Part shown: positions 15,526 to 24,659 of the stretch, in pieces | Layout: the number at the start of each line of letters is the position of its first letter | Position numbering within the stretch: the stretch's first letter is position 1 | Origin: CAYLLT01 sp964384465 | GTDB taxonomy: Bacteria > Planctomycetota > Phycisphaerae > UBA1845 > PWPN01 | DNA: 64,000 bases | Assembly: GCA_964384465.1 (NCBI GenBank) | Contig: CAYLLT010000006.1 | Location: 32,432-96,431 of the forward strand | Direction: 5' to 3' | Translations under genes and position numbers: made by a program | The notes under the pieces: generated by a model | What the model was told of the DNA's origin: nothing | Database searches by the model: none | The model's input: only the letters and a program-made list of their open reading frames with translations

Positions 15526-18500
15526 ATGCAGTTCCGCAGGGCAGAAGTCGCGGTCGAGAGGCCGTGCATCGGGTGGTGGAGATTCTTCGCGGCTGCGACA
15601 TTGATCGCCTCCTGCCTAGCCCTATCGTGCGGCACCATTCCGGCTGTGCCCTCGTCCGCTCCGGATGAGCTGGTCCTGGGCGATCAACCCAGTGCTCCCC
15701 CGGATGATTCGATGCCATCGGACGGCAGCTCTTCAGCACAGTTCACCATTGTCGCGATCGACGAATCAGATGGCCTCACGATTTCCTTCTCGGTAGCAAC
15801 CTTGGACGGCCAAGCGGTTCCACCAGGGCTATACTCTTGGGACTTCGGGGACGGTGCCACCGCAGAGGGCCCGGACGTGAAGCACATCTATGCGATCCCG
15901 GGCACGTATCTCATTACGCTTTGCGCGACCGTCGGCGCCACTCTAACCACCGGCGGCTGCAAGCAGAAGGTAACGCTGGAAAAGTCGGTGGCCACCAAGC
16001 AGACGCCGAGCATCACGGGAGCTCCTGTCGACGGTCTCGTGGTGACGCCGGCGAGCGGGCTTGTCTCCGTGGGACCGCCCGGAGGTCCGTTCACTCCCCA
16101 AAGCGTGACATACGCATTGTCCAATACCAGTGCATCGAACATGACATGGTCGGCCGTGAAGTCGCAGCCCTGGGTTGTACTCGATCAAACCACCGGCAGC
16201 CTGGGCGCCAACTCAACGACGCAGGTTGTCGTCTCTATCGATGCCTCCGTAGCAGCCAGTCTGCAGGCGGGCACGTACAGCGATACGGTCGAATTCAATG
16301 AAAGCACTGATGGTGGTGCCAGCTCATCCTCTGGCAATGCTCGTTCCATCACGTTAACAATATCGACATCGACGCTGGCCGTGGCCGCACCAACGGTGGC
16401 CGACCAGACCGATTCGACGGCAGGCGTCCCCAAGATGCTGCTGCTTCAGGCCACCAACACGGCGGGCGGCACTGTGACCTTCACGATACCCAGCGGCCCG
16501 GTTCATGGCGCCCTGGGCGCTGTCGGTCAGGCGGCGGACCTGGACCAGGATGGCGACGTGGACGACGACGATTTCGTGCTCTTCGATGCGTGCCAGTCGG
16601 GCCCCACCGTGCCGGCCGGCTCGGAATGCTCAAGTCGTGATTTCGATGGCGACGGGGACGTGGACCAGTCTGATTTCGGGATCTTCCAGCGGTGCCTGAG
16701 CGGTTCGGACGGCTCGGCCTGCGCGACGGTGCTCTACACGCCGGTGCCCGGGTACAGCGGAACCGACAGCTTCACGTTTCAGGCGAGCAACGCCGGGGGA
16801 AGTTCTAATCTCGCGACGTTCACGATCAACGTCGGCACTCTTGGCGGTGCGCCGGTTGCCAATGCACAGTCGCTGGCCGCTGTCGCGGGCCAGCCCCTGA
16901 CGCTCACGTTGACGGGCAGCGACCCGCAGGGCTTGCCGCTCACGTTCTCGATCACCACCGCGCCCTCGCAAGGCACGCTCGGCGACGTGACGAGCGTTTC
17001 CGCCAGTTCGGCCAGCGTGGTTTACACATCAGCCGTGGGCTACGACGGCGCGGATGTGTTTAGTTTCCAGGCGAGCAACGGTATCTCGACCTCAAGCGCG
17101 GCGAGCGTCAACCTCACCGTGGTGCCGATCCCCACGCTGACGATCCAGGCATCGCCGAGCAGCGGCGTCGCCCCGCTCGCGGTTCAGTTCACGGCCATGG
17201 ACGGCGCGGCCCCCGCCTCCGCACTGCCGGCCGGGAGCACGCTCCAGTGGAACTTCGGTGACGGCACCGCTACCGGCACCGGAAACCCGGTCAGCCACAC
17301 ATTCAACGCCGCGGGAAACTACACGGTCGCGCTTACGCTGGCGCTCGCCGGCGAGTCAACGCTGAATCTTGCACAACTCGCGGTCGCGGTCACCCCCGCC
17401 AATGCCGGCGCCGATGGATGGACTGTCATCACACCGAGTGCGGACTCGCGGATCATCTATGTCAGCAGTTCGCAGGGGAGTGATACCAACAGCGGGCTGT
17501 CGGCGAGTGCGCCCGTGGAGATGATTGCGAAGGGCGTCTCGCTCCTGCGCGACGGGTATCCTGATTGGCTGCTGGTGAAGCGTGGTGACACGTTCACGAC
17601 CAGTGCACCACCGGGAACTTTCAGCATGGTTGCCTTGTTGAACAAATCAGGGCGATCGGCCACCGAGCCACTCGTCCTCAGCGCCTATGGGTCAGGCCCC
17701 AGACCTATCCTCGATACACCGATTGGTGGCAGGGCCATAACTGTCGGATCACTATGCAGCCACGTTAGTGTTCTAGGTATAGAGTGTACTTCAAGCCAGA
17801 GGAACCCTCAGTCACCCAATTACATTGACAACGGTGCCGAAACCGCTGGCTACTTTCTTACCAGCAGCGGAAACGATGGTTTCCTGATAGAGGATTGTAA
17901 GTTCAGTTATTTCAAGGACAATGTGAACATTCAGGGCACTAACGGCGGTATCGTGCACAATGTCAGTTTCCGTCGGAATGTGGTGGTGAACGCATACAGT
18001 TCTGGCGGAGGGCACTCGCAGGGGATCTACATCGCCGGTGTGGAGAACCTGCTGCTGGAGGACAACCTCTTCGACCATAACGGCTGGAACGAGTATGTTT
18101 CAGGATCCGGGCCGACCATCTTCAACCACAACGTCTACATGCAATACGACTGCAGCGGGAGCATCGCGGTACGAGGAAACATATCTGCAAATGCCTCCAG
18201 TCATGGAATGCAAATTCGCCCCGGGGGCATTGTGTCGGGCAACCTTTTCGTACATAACCCTATAGGCTTGTTGTGGGGCAATGGCTCAGGTTACGCCGAG
18301 TCAGGCGAGGTCCGCGGTAATGTGGTCCTGGAGGGTAGTAATATTGACATAAATACTCCGCGCGGATTCGGTATCGATATTGTCAATTCGGCCAACATGG
18401 CATCACCTGTTCTCGCGGATGGTAACATCATCGCTCATATCGCCAGTACCAGTTCAAGCGCACACGCCATCTCTCTGAACCAGACTGTGGGTGCCATTGT

Positions 18501-18768
18501 CTCAAACAGTATCATATACCAGTGGCTAGGCGGTATACAGCAGACAAATACCACGAATACGACCCTGACGAACAACATCATCGACGGTCCTGGCTATCCC
18601 GATCCGAATCGTTCAGTGGGATCTTACAACGCATCTCTTGGGGGGGCCTCAACGACCAATGCATTCCTTGCAGTTTGCGAACAACAGTCGCGTCAGGATT
18701 GGGATCCGCGTTATACTGCTGCGGCTGTGATTGGTTACATTCGCACCGGCTTTGGCCAATCGCCGTAA
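15526..18768 (+). CDS. Large surface lipoprotein with PKD, EF-hand (dockerin-like) and right-handed beta-helix regions
   Basis: A GGGGAGAT ribosome-binding site precedes the ATG. The 1080-residue product begins with a lipoprotein-type signal (FFAAATLIASCLALSC; Cys30 fits the lipobox best, Cys35 is possible). A PKD domain (about 85-145, YSWDFGDGATAEGP), a BACON-like region (180-270), a double EF-hand module (338-395, DLDQDGDVDDDDF and DFDGDGDVDQSDFG), two cadherin-like/Ig repeats (400-530, YSGTDSFTFQASN and YDGADVFSFQASN) and a second PKD domain (531-625) follow. A parallel beta-helix domain (630-1060) with many N-rich turns ends the protein. The EF-hand module sits in the middle of a beta-sandwich repeat. 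It is probably a cell-surface protein that binds or cleaves polysaccharide. The helix type is shared by lyases and epimerases, but no catalytic residues can be assigned. Confidence 0.82.
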   Translation: MQFRRAEVAVERPCIGWWRFFAAATLIASCLALSCGTIPAVPSSAPDELVLGDQPSAPPDDSMPSDGSSSAQFTIVAIDESDGLTISFSVATLDGQAVPPGLYSWDFGDGATAEGPDVKHIYAIPGTYLITLCATVGATLTTGGCKQKVTLEKSVATKQTPSITGAPVDGLVVTPASGLVSVGPPGGPFTPQSVTYALSNTSASNMTWSAVKSQPWVVLDQTTGSLGANSTTQVVVSIDASVAASLQAGTYSDTVEFNESTDGGASSSSGNARSITLTISTSTLAVAAPTVADQTDSTAGVPKMLLLQATNTAGGTVTFTIPSGPVHGALGAVGQAADLDQDGDVDDDDFVLFDACQSGPTVPAGSECSSRDFDGDGDVDQSDFGIFQRCLSGSDGSACATVLYTPVPGYSGTDSFTFQASNAGGSSNLATFTINVGTLGGAPVANAQSLAAVAGQPLTLTLTGSDPQGLPLTFSITTAPSQGTLGDVTSVSASSASVVYTSAVGYDGADVFSFQASNGISTSSAASVNLTVVPIPTLTIQASPSSGVAPLAVQFTAMDGAAPASALPAGSTLQWNFGDGTATGTGNPVSHTFNAAGNYTVALTLALAGESTLNLAQLAVAVTPANAGADGWTVITPSADSRIIYVSSSQGSDTNSGLSASAPVEMIAKGVSLLRDGYPDWLLVKRGDTFTTSAPPGTFSMVALLNKSGRSATEPLVLSAYGSGPRPILDTPIGGRAITVGSLCSHVSVLGIECTSSQRNPQSPNYIDNGAETAGYFLTSSGNDGFLIEDCKFSYFKDNVNIQGTNGGIVHNVSFRRNVVVNAYSSGGGHSQGIYIAGVENLLLEDNLFDHNGWNEYVSGSGPTIFNHNVYMQYDCSGSIAVRGNISANASSHGMQIRPGGIVSGNLFVHNPIGLLWGNGSGYAESGEVRGNVVLEGSNIDINTPRGFGIDIVNSANMASPVLADGNIIAHIASTSSSAHAISLNQTVGAIVSNSIIYQWLGGIQQTNTTNTTLTNNIIDGPGYPDPNRSVGSYNASLGGASTTNAFLAVCEQQSRQDWDPRYTAAAVIGYIRTGFGQSP

Positions 18769-18776
18769 TCGGCGAT
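18759..18776 (+). terminator. Stem-loop with the lipoprotein stop codon in its loop
   Basis: ATCGCCG (18759-18765) and CGGCGAT (18770-18776) form a perfect 7-bp stem; the loop TAAT contains the TAA stop codon. No T-run follows. It resembles the stem at 5917-5934 and is more likely an mRNA-end structure than a terminator. Confidence 0.3.
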
Positions 18777-19062
18777 GATTCCGCTAGTTCGGGAGCCACG
18801 ACACCCGAATACTGGGCGGATCGGCCTCGTCGGGATTAATGGCAACACGGTGGCTACCGTGCATCTGGCGCCCAACCAGAACCTGCTCCGGACCCTATCA
18901 TGATTACAGACGAGTAACAGAGCGATCCTGGCGCCAGTGTCTGCCCACGGTTTTGTGTGGCAGTAAAGCTCGTTTCGTGTGGTCGCCGCAACGTGGTCGT
19001 CCCGCAGGCGGAACGAACGCGCGCAGCCGACTCCGATTATCAAGAGGATCCGCGGCACTCAT
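18777..19062. other. Intergenic region before the GT4 gene
   Basis: It holds no recognisable gene, repeat or terminator with a T-run. It is long enough to carry a promoter for the 19-49 kb glycosyltransferase block, but no box pair with good spacing stands out. Confidence 0.3.
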
Positions 19063-20349
19063 ATGGGCGCAGCGCCCCAACTTGTTATCGGCTATCTGAT
19101 ACCGGAGTTTCCCGGTCAGACACACATCTGGATGTGGCGAGAGATCGTTCACATTCGAGAGTGGGGCCTAGCGGTGCAGTTGTTCTCGACCCGAGCGCCT
19201 CCAGACCGAGACCGCGCGCGGCATGCCTTTGCTGCAACAGCGACAGCTGAAACCATTTTTCTCTGGCCACGTGCAGGCATGGACCTAGTGAGGGCTTTGG
19301 CCTGGGCGGTTCTCAGGCACCCTAGAGGTGTCCTCCGTTCCATCGCGCTGGCACTACGGTTACCATTGGAGAGATCGCGCTGGCGTACGACGCTTCCGCT
19401 GCTCCTGCCCGCCTGCGTGTTGGCTCGCGAGGCTAAGGCGAAGGGGATCTCGCACCTACACTGTCACACCTGCGCGAACGGGGCGGTGCTGGCGATGATG
19501 CTCAAGCGGCTGACGGGGATTCCGTATTCCATGACGTTGAACGCAAACATCGAGTGGTGGGGGGGCGCGATGCGGGAGAAGTTTTCAGAGGCAGACTTTA
19601 CCATTGTCATCACCGAGTGGCTGCTGGCAGAGATGCGACGGGATTACCCGCAACTGGGACCACATCAGGCAATTCTAGGCAGGATTGGCGTCGATACGCG
19701 CAAATGGGCGCCGGGCGACGCCGGTGCGGGGCAGGATGGGGTGTTTCGCATCGTCAGTGTTGGTCGATTGCACGCGAACAAGGGGCATGATGTGCTGCTG
19801 CAGGCGGTGGCCCAAGTGGCAGAAGAAGCTCTGCAATTGCGGCTGACCCTGATCGGGGATGGGCCGGAGCGCGCGTCCCTGGAAGTGTTGATTAGTGAAC
19901 TGGGCCTCCCAAACATGGCGGGATTGACCGGTTCGCTGTCGGAGGACCAGATCATCGAGCACATGCGCGATGCGGACCTCTTTGTGCTGGCGAGCCGTTC
20001 CGAACCGCTGGGAGTGGTGTACATGGAGGCGATGGCGATGGCCGTCGCCACGATTGGGACCGCTACGGGAGGAGTGGGGGAGATCATACAGAACGGCGAG
20101 AACGGTCTGCTGGTCAGGCCGGGAGACGTGGATTCACTGGCCCGAGCGATCAAACAGATGATGTCGGACGCGTCGCTGCGGCAGCGACTTGCAGAGGCGG
20201 GACGCCGCAGCATTGTCGAGCGATTTGACAGCCGGATCGGAGCGGCAACGCTCTATCATCGACTAACGGGATGCGCGCCCTTGAATATGGCGGGCCCGAA
20301 GCTTGCATGCCACGACGGCGCGATGACGGCACATGGGAGTCTTCGATGA
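19063..20349 (+). CDS. GT4-family glycosyltransferase
   Basis: I prefer the ATG at 19063 (GAGGAT upstream) to the one at 18979, because the protein then begins MGAAPQLVIGYLIPEFPGQTH, a normal GT-B start. The 428-residue product has a GT-B fold. Its C-terminal half (FRIVSVGRLHANKGHDVLLQA, LTLIGDGPERASLE, DLFVLASRSEPLGVVYMEAMAMAVATI, ENGLLVRPGDVDSLARAI) is a typical Glycos_transf_1 domain with the EX7E-like pair around EPLGVVYMEA. It should transfer a sugar from a nucleotide donor to the lipid-linked intermediate. The next gene starts within its stop codon. Confidence 0.92.
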   Translation: MGAAPQLVIGYLIPEFPGQTHIWMWREIVHIREWGLAVQLFSTRAPPDRDRARHAFAATATAETIFLWPRAGMDLVRALAWAVLRHPRGVLRSIALALRLPLERSRWRTTLPLLLPACVLAREAKAKGISHLHCHTCANGAVLAMMLKRLTGIPYSMTLNANIEWWGGAMREKFSEADFTIVITEWLLAEMRRDYPQLGPHQAILGRIGVDTRKWAPGDAGAGQDGVFRIVSVGRLHANKGHDVLLQAVAQVAEEALQLRLTLIGDGPERASLEVLISELGLPNMAGLTGSLSEDQIIEHMRDADLFVLASRSEPLGVVYMEAMAMAVATIGTATGGVGEIIQNGENGLLVRPGDVDSLARAIKQMMSDASLRQRLAEAGRRSIVERFDSRIGAATLYHRLTGCAPLNMAGPKLACHDGAMTAHGSLR

Positions 20350-21617
20350 AGCTGAGGGTGTTACTGCGAAGGCCGATGGAAGCTTGGCATAAGGGTTTAT
20401 TGTCCATTTCAATTCTCGCCTTAGTGCTCCAAGTATGTTCAGTAATTCGCGCACCGCGATGGTACCAATACGATTTTCGCGCATATTACTATGCTCCGAG
20501 AATCCTCCTGAACTCAGGCGATCCGTATTCCTATAAAACGCTGGCAGAACTTGCTGCTCAAGATGGATTGGCCGCCAATGTACATCCATTCTTATATCCG
20601 CCGCACAGTTTACTTGTGTTTTTACCTTTGGCTGCACTTCAGTTTTTCGAGGCGTACTATTGTTGGCTTGCTGTAAAGCTTGCAGCGCTTGGAGTGTTTG
20701 TCTTCCTTGCATGCCGCCTTCTAGGCGTACCACTTGTCCCTTTGGCTATACTCGTAGCCTTTGGCCTTAATGGAACTGTGCCTGCTGATCTACGCAGTGG
20801 ACAAGTCGGCTTGTTTGAGGCGACCATGGTCATCGCAGCTTTCAGCATGTACATAAACGGGAAGCTGGTTCAGTTCGCAGGTACAATCTTCGCAGCTTCG
20901 TGCTTCAAGCTTTACTACTTGTGCTTGCTTGCACTCCTCCCTTTTTCTTGTCGTCGACGCAAATGGCTTCTTCTGAGTTTGTGCGTTCTACTGTCGACGC
21001 TTGCTCTATGGGCTGAGTCCTCCCTGGTGCCACATATGTGGGGCAGGTTTGGTAGTGGAGCGCGTGCAGCCATCGGGAGCGAGAGTATTCAGAATGGATC
21101 GCTATTCAATGTGCTGCAGAGTCTGTTCCGAATAGGGCTTGGCCAGGCCGGGAGAAGTTACGCTTGGGCAGCTTATTGGGTATGCTTTGTAGTTGTTACA
21201 GTGCTTAGCGGAACAGCCATGACGAAAGCAAGACACTGTGGCCGTAGTGGTCAGATTGAGATATGCCTCCTGTCGAGCCTTGCACTGATATTAGTAGTCC
21301 CAAGGCTGCTCGTCTACCAATGGATCGTGGCGCTGCCTGCCGTGAGCTATTATTCAGCCAAAGCGAAATCGAAGCTCGCGGTTGTGGTACTACTCTTCAT
21401 GTCTCTTTTTCCTTCTTTGTATGTGTTTCGATACCTGTTTCATCATCCTATAGAACACCGGGCAGAAAGCATCGCTGCTGCAGTGGGGAGTTCGACATCC
21501 GTTCTGGCAATATGCATCGCCTGGATCATATCCGTTGTGAGTGCCTGGGGTCTGAGTTCAGATCAAAACAATCGGCGGGTGCTACTTGAGTCTAAGGAAC
21601 GACCGTCGCTTGCTTGA
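20346..21617 (+). CDS. GT87-family (DUF2029) membrane glycosyltransferase
   Basis: ATGA at 20346 overlaps the stop of the GT4 gene, which decides the start; the in-frame ATG at 20271 would overlap by 79 bases. The 423-residue protein has about ten membrane helices. After the first it carries the DUF2029 motif YQYDFRAYYYAPRIL with the Asp used in GT-C catalysis, and FLYPPHSLLVFLPLA. GT87 enzymes use polyprenyl-phosphate sugars on the outer face of the inner membrane. The gene has visibly lower GC and more A/T-ending codons than its neighbours, which suggests acquisition from another source. The 45346 gene is a second member of the family. Confidence 0.8.
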   Translation: MKLRVLLRRPMEAWHKGLLSISILALVLQVCSVIRAPRWYQYDFRAYYYAPRILLNSGDPYSYKTLAELAAQDGLAANVHPFLYPPHSLLVFLPLAALQFFEAYYCWLAVKLAALGVFVFLACRLLGVPLVPLAILVAFGLNGTVPADLRSGQVGLFEATMVIAAFSMYINGKLVQFAGTIFAASCFKLYYLCLLALLPFSCRRRKWLLLSLCVLLSTLALWAESSLVPHMWGRFGSGARAAIGSESIQNGSLFNVLQSLFRIGLGQAGRSYAWAAYWVCFVVVTVLSGTAMTKARHCGRSGQIEICLLSSLALILVVPRLLVYQWIVALPAVSYYSAKAKSKLAVVVLLFMSLFPSLYVFRYLFHHPIEHRAESIAAAVGSSTSVLAICIAWIISVVSAWGLSSDQNNRRVLLESKERPSLA

Positions 21618-21846
21618 TGAGAGTAAATTGCACCACATCGACCTGATAAAAATCGATGTCAAGGGGCACGGGGAGACAGTGCTCCAATCGCTGTTCCCTT
21701 TCGCGCTACATACAAGCCTGCGCTTTTGTGATTGAACATGATAGGCATTTGACCGACGCATCAACCCCGATCAGGCCGATGCTGGATGTGCTTGGTTACA
21801 TGGGCGAGACAAGATTTTCGGGAAAGCGGCCGGATGCTGGAGCCTG
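21618..21846 (+). pseudogene. FkbM-family methyltransferase remnant, frameshifted
   Basis: One frame reads HHIDLIKIDVKGHGETVLQSL, the FkbM motif IDLIKIDVEGHE. It stops at a TGA near 21738. The next frame continues ACAFVIEHDRHLTDASTP and MLDVLGYMGETRF, the end of the same domain. The N-terminal SAM-binding part is missing, so this is a fragment with a frameshift. It belongs to the same lower-GC stretch as the GT87 gene. Confidence 0.55.
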
Positions 21847-22170
21847 ACCCGCGCTTTCGACCCAAAGAACGCGGGTCACTCGACGAGATATATCGGGTCG
21901 CCCGAAAGTATTGTCACGCCCGGGTACACCATCCGTGGTCTTCACAAGTCAATAATGCATGGGTCGCTGATATCATTGGACCAGTTTGCGGTCAAAGGTG
22001 CCCAAGCGCATGATTACGTGGCCGCGGCCCCAATTCTACCCGGCACGAGGGCTACGGTGTCGCTGCTACGATGAGTGGCGTAGGAGCATGGGCCTTCCAT
22101 AATGGTTGCGGCAGATGACGATCTGTTTCAGCAGGCGAACATTTTGCGTGGCGCATGAACCAGCGGCTGT
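21847..22170. other. Intergenic stretch without recognisable gene
   Basis: One + frame is open over about 75 codons (FDPKNAGHSTRYIGSPES, then MHGSLISLDQF) but has no plausible start, and I recognise no family. It may be the decayed rest of another gene in the same foreign segment. Confidence 0.3.
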
Positions 22171-23493
22171 ATGAGCATACCCAGAGTGCTTTTAATCGCC
22201 GAGGCATGCAACCCTGAGTGGACGAGCGTGCCATTGGTGGGGTGGTCGCATGCGAGGGCGATTGCGGAATTGACCGACGCGCACTTGGTGACGCAGGTGC
22301 GAAACCGCGAATCGATCCTGCGGGCAGGGTTGGTGGAGGGGCGGGATTTCACGGCGATTGACTCGCAAGCGGTGGCGAAGTGGGTGTACCGCTTGGCCAT
22401 GCTGTTGCGGGGCGGCGGAGGCAAGGGCTGGACGATCAGTACGGCGCTGTCGAGCTTGTCGTACTACTACTTCGAGTATCTGGTTTGGGAGCGATTCGGC
22501 CGGCGCATTAGCGACGGTGAGTTCGACATCGTGCATCGATTGGCCCCGCTGAGCCCGACGATTCCCAGCCTGCTTGCCAGCCATTGCCGGCAAGCGGACG
22601 TGCCGTTCGTTCTGGGCCCGCTCAATGGCGGAGTGCCTTGGCCCAAAGGGTTCGACGGCGCCCGGCGCGAAGAACGCGAATGGCTGTCGTACGTACGGCC
22701 GATCTACACTTTACTGCCGGGATACCGTTCAACGCGACGTGATGCGGCAGCAATTCTGATCGCGTCGCACGACACATGGCGGCAGATGCCGCGCGAGTAT
22801 CGCCCAAAGTGCTTTTATCTGCCGGAGAACGGCATCGACCCGGCCCGTTTTGCGCTACGGCGGCAGCGCCAGGCAACCAAGCCGATCCGGGTGATCTTCA
22901 TCGGCCGGCTGGTGCCCTACAAGGGGGCGGACATGCTGATCGAGGCGGCGGCGCCTCTGGTGCGGTCGGGCGCGATGATCGTCGATGTTCTTGGCGACGG
23001 TCCGCAAATGGAACAACTCAGGTTGCTTGTGGCACGTGAAGGGATCGAGTCCGGAGTGAGGCTGCGCGGCTGGGTGGCACACCAGCAGTTGCAGCATTAC
23101 TTGGCCGAGGCGGATGTGCTGGGATTCCCCAGCATTCGCGAGTTCGGCGGCGGCGTCGTCTTGGAGGCCATGGCGATGGGTGTCGTGCCAGTGGTCGTCA
23201 ACTACGGAGGACCTGGCGAGCTGGTCAGCGACGATGTGGGTTACTTAGTTACCATCGGCCGTCGGGAGCAGATCGTGCTGGGGTTTCGGGATGTACTGGA
23301 GAAGTTGTGCTCCACGCCCACAGCAATAGAGGAGCGATCATTGCGGTGTATGCGACGTGTACAAGAACGATTTACTTGGAAAGTCAAGGCCGCCGAGGTC
23401 ATGAAGCTTTACCAGCGACTGCTCGCAGGGGAACTGTCATGTGGCGATTCCGCGGCTCACGCGGAAAGATCGCATTGCTGCGAGCATCGGTGA
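22171..23493 (+). CDS. GT4-family glycosyltransferase
   Basis: The 440-residue GT-B protein starts MSIPRVLLIAEACNPEWTSVPLVGWSHA. It shows DIVHRLAPLSPT and VPFVLGPLNGGVPWP in the acceptor half, and RVIFIGRLVPYKGADMLIEA, DVLGDGPQMEQLRLL, ADVLGFPSIREFGGGVVLEAMAMGVVPVV (EX7E) and GGPGELVSDDVGYLV in the donor half. This is the Glycos_transf_1 order. The long insertion after residue 70 is common in the group that transfers glucose or mannose, but the sugar cannot be read from the sequence. The gene begins the high-GC part of the block again. Confidence 0.92.
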   Translation: MSIPRVLLIAEACNPEWTSVPLVGWSHARAIAELTDAHLVTQVRNRESILRAGLVEGRDFTAIDSQAVAKWVYRLAMLLRGGGGKGWTISTALSSLSYYYFEYLVWERFGRRISDGEFDIVHRLAPLSPTIPSLLASHCRQADVPFVLGPLNGGVPWPKGFDGARREEREWLSYVRPIYTLLPGYRSTRRDAAAILIASHDTWRQMPREYRPKCFYLPENGIDPARFALRRQRQATKPIRVIFIGRLVPYKGADMLIEAAAPLVRSGAMIVDVLGDGPQMEQLRLLVAREGIESGVRLRGWVAHQQLQHYLAEADVLGFPSIREFGGGVVLEAMAMGVVPVVVNYGGPGELVSDDVGYLVTIGRREQIVLGFRDVLEKLCSTPTAIEERSLRCMRRVQERFTWKVKAAEVMKLYQRLLAGELSCGDSAAHAERSHCCEHR

Positions 23494-23515
23494 ACACCAG
23501 CGGGAATCGGTTTAG

Positions 23516-24658
23516 ATGGCGGTAAGCTTCAAGCGGCAACTTGCCCGTCGGATAATCCGAGGCATCCTGCGTCCGATGCTGCGGTGGCAGCCACTGGATG
23601 CTCCAGTGTATGGCTATTCGATCATTCTCGGCGTGCCCTGGGGCCTGCGGCACCTGTTGCCGGTGAACCTGCGGTTCGTCGCGCGCACTGATCTGACTGA
23701 CTTGGTGAAGCTGTACATCGTGTTCGACCGCACGCAACGGCCCGGCGCCGAGGATTTGATCCGGGATGTGCATCAGTCGTTTGCACAGTTGCCGATTGAG
23801 TTCCTGTTTCATCCCCCGGTCGCGGGAAAGATCGTGGAGCGGATCAATGTCTCCACGTATTACAACTCGATGAACTGCGTCACCGCCCTATCGCAGTGCC
23901 GGACGAAGTATGCATTGTTGCACGATTTCGACCTGTACCCGCTGGAGCCGGGTTATTTCCGCGAGGTCGTCCAAGCGATGCAACAGCGGGGGCTGCGGTT
24001 TTGCGGGTTGGAGTATACGCTGTTCGACGGGCTCACTGAGGAAGACCGCTTGATTGGCACGTGGTGCCTCGGCATGGACGTGGAGTGGCTCCGAGCCAAC
24101 CACCGGCCGATCGATTGCTTTCAGCGTATCGCCCGGCTGGATGGACGGCTGATCCAGTTGGACCCATTCTCGTACTTGCAGACGAAGACGTCTGAACGGG
24201 ACTTGGTGAAAACGTTGGATGGGCGTGCCTGCTGTCACGTGGGGAACCTGTGCGGGACCTACATTCGCTACAAGACTGGCCGGAAGCCCGATTTCGTTTG
24301 GCGGTTACATTACCTCTGGTATCTGGAGAGCTTGTCTGGATACGATGATCGCCTGTCGGAGGTCATGGAGGCGATGCAACGGGCCACGTCGGGAAACTTG
24401 CGGCTGGGGCCATTCGAAACCGATTTTTCGCGGACCCATGTGGGGTGCGCCAACGTGCTGCGGGAAAAACTGGAGCAGATGGAGAAAGCATTGTTCGGGG
24501 GTGTCCGGCCCGAGGTGCATGCCTACCTTGATGCCTTCGCCGAGTTTTTGAAGCGGTGCGGGGACCGGACGCCGCTGCATCAGGACGTCAAGCTTCCCAG
24601 GGCGGACGTCGGCCGCAACCAAGATATGCTCGCATTTCGCGTGCGTGTGTCGCCGTAA
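23516..24658 (+). CDS. Putative GT-A-fold glycosyltransferase, family not assigned
   Basis: The 380-residue soluble protein follows the GT4 gene after 22 bases, with GGGAATCGG upstream of the ATG. It starts with a basic amphipathic stretch. It has an early LYIVFDRTQRPGAEDLI segment and, around residue 140, KYALLHDFDLYPL, which looks like the DxD-containing strand of a GT-A enzyme. Later it has GLEYTLFDGLTEEDRLIGTWCLGMDVEWLRAN. Flanking glycosyltransferases support a role in repeat-unit assembly. I could not assign a CAZy family, and a non-enzymatic role is possible. Confidence 0.6.
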   Translation: MAVSFKRQLARRIIRGILRPMLRWQPLDAPVYGYSIILGVPWGLRHLLPVNLRFVARTDLTDLVKLYIVFDRTQRPGAEDLIRDVHQSFAQLPIEFLFHPPVAGKIVERINVSTYYNSMNCVTALSQCRTKYALLHDFDLYPLEPGYFREVVQAMQQRGLRFCGLEYTLFDGLTEEDRLIGTWCLGMDVEWLRANHRPIDCFQRIARLDGRLIQLDPFSYLQTKTSERDLVKTLDGRACCHVGNLCGTYIRYKTGRKPDFVWRLHYLWYLESLSGYDDRLSEVMEAMQRATSGNLRLGPFETDFSRTHVGCANVLREKLEQMEKALFGGVRPEVHAYLDAFAEFLKRCGDRTPLHQDVKLPRADVGRNQDMLAFRVRVSP

Positions 24659-24659
24659 G

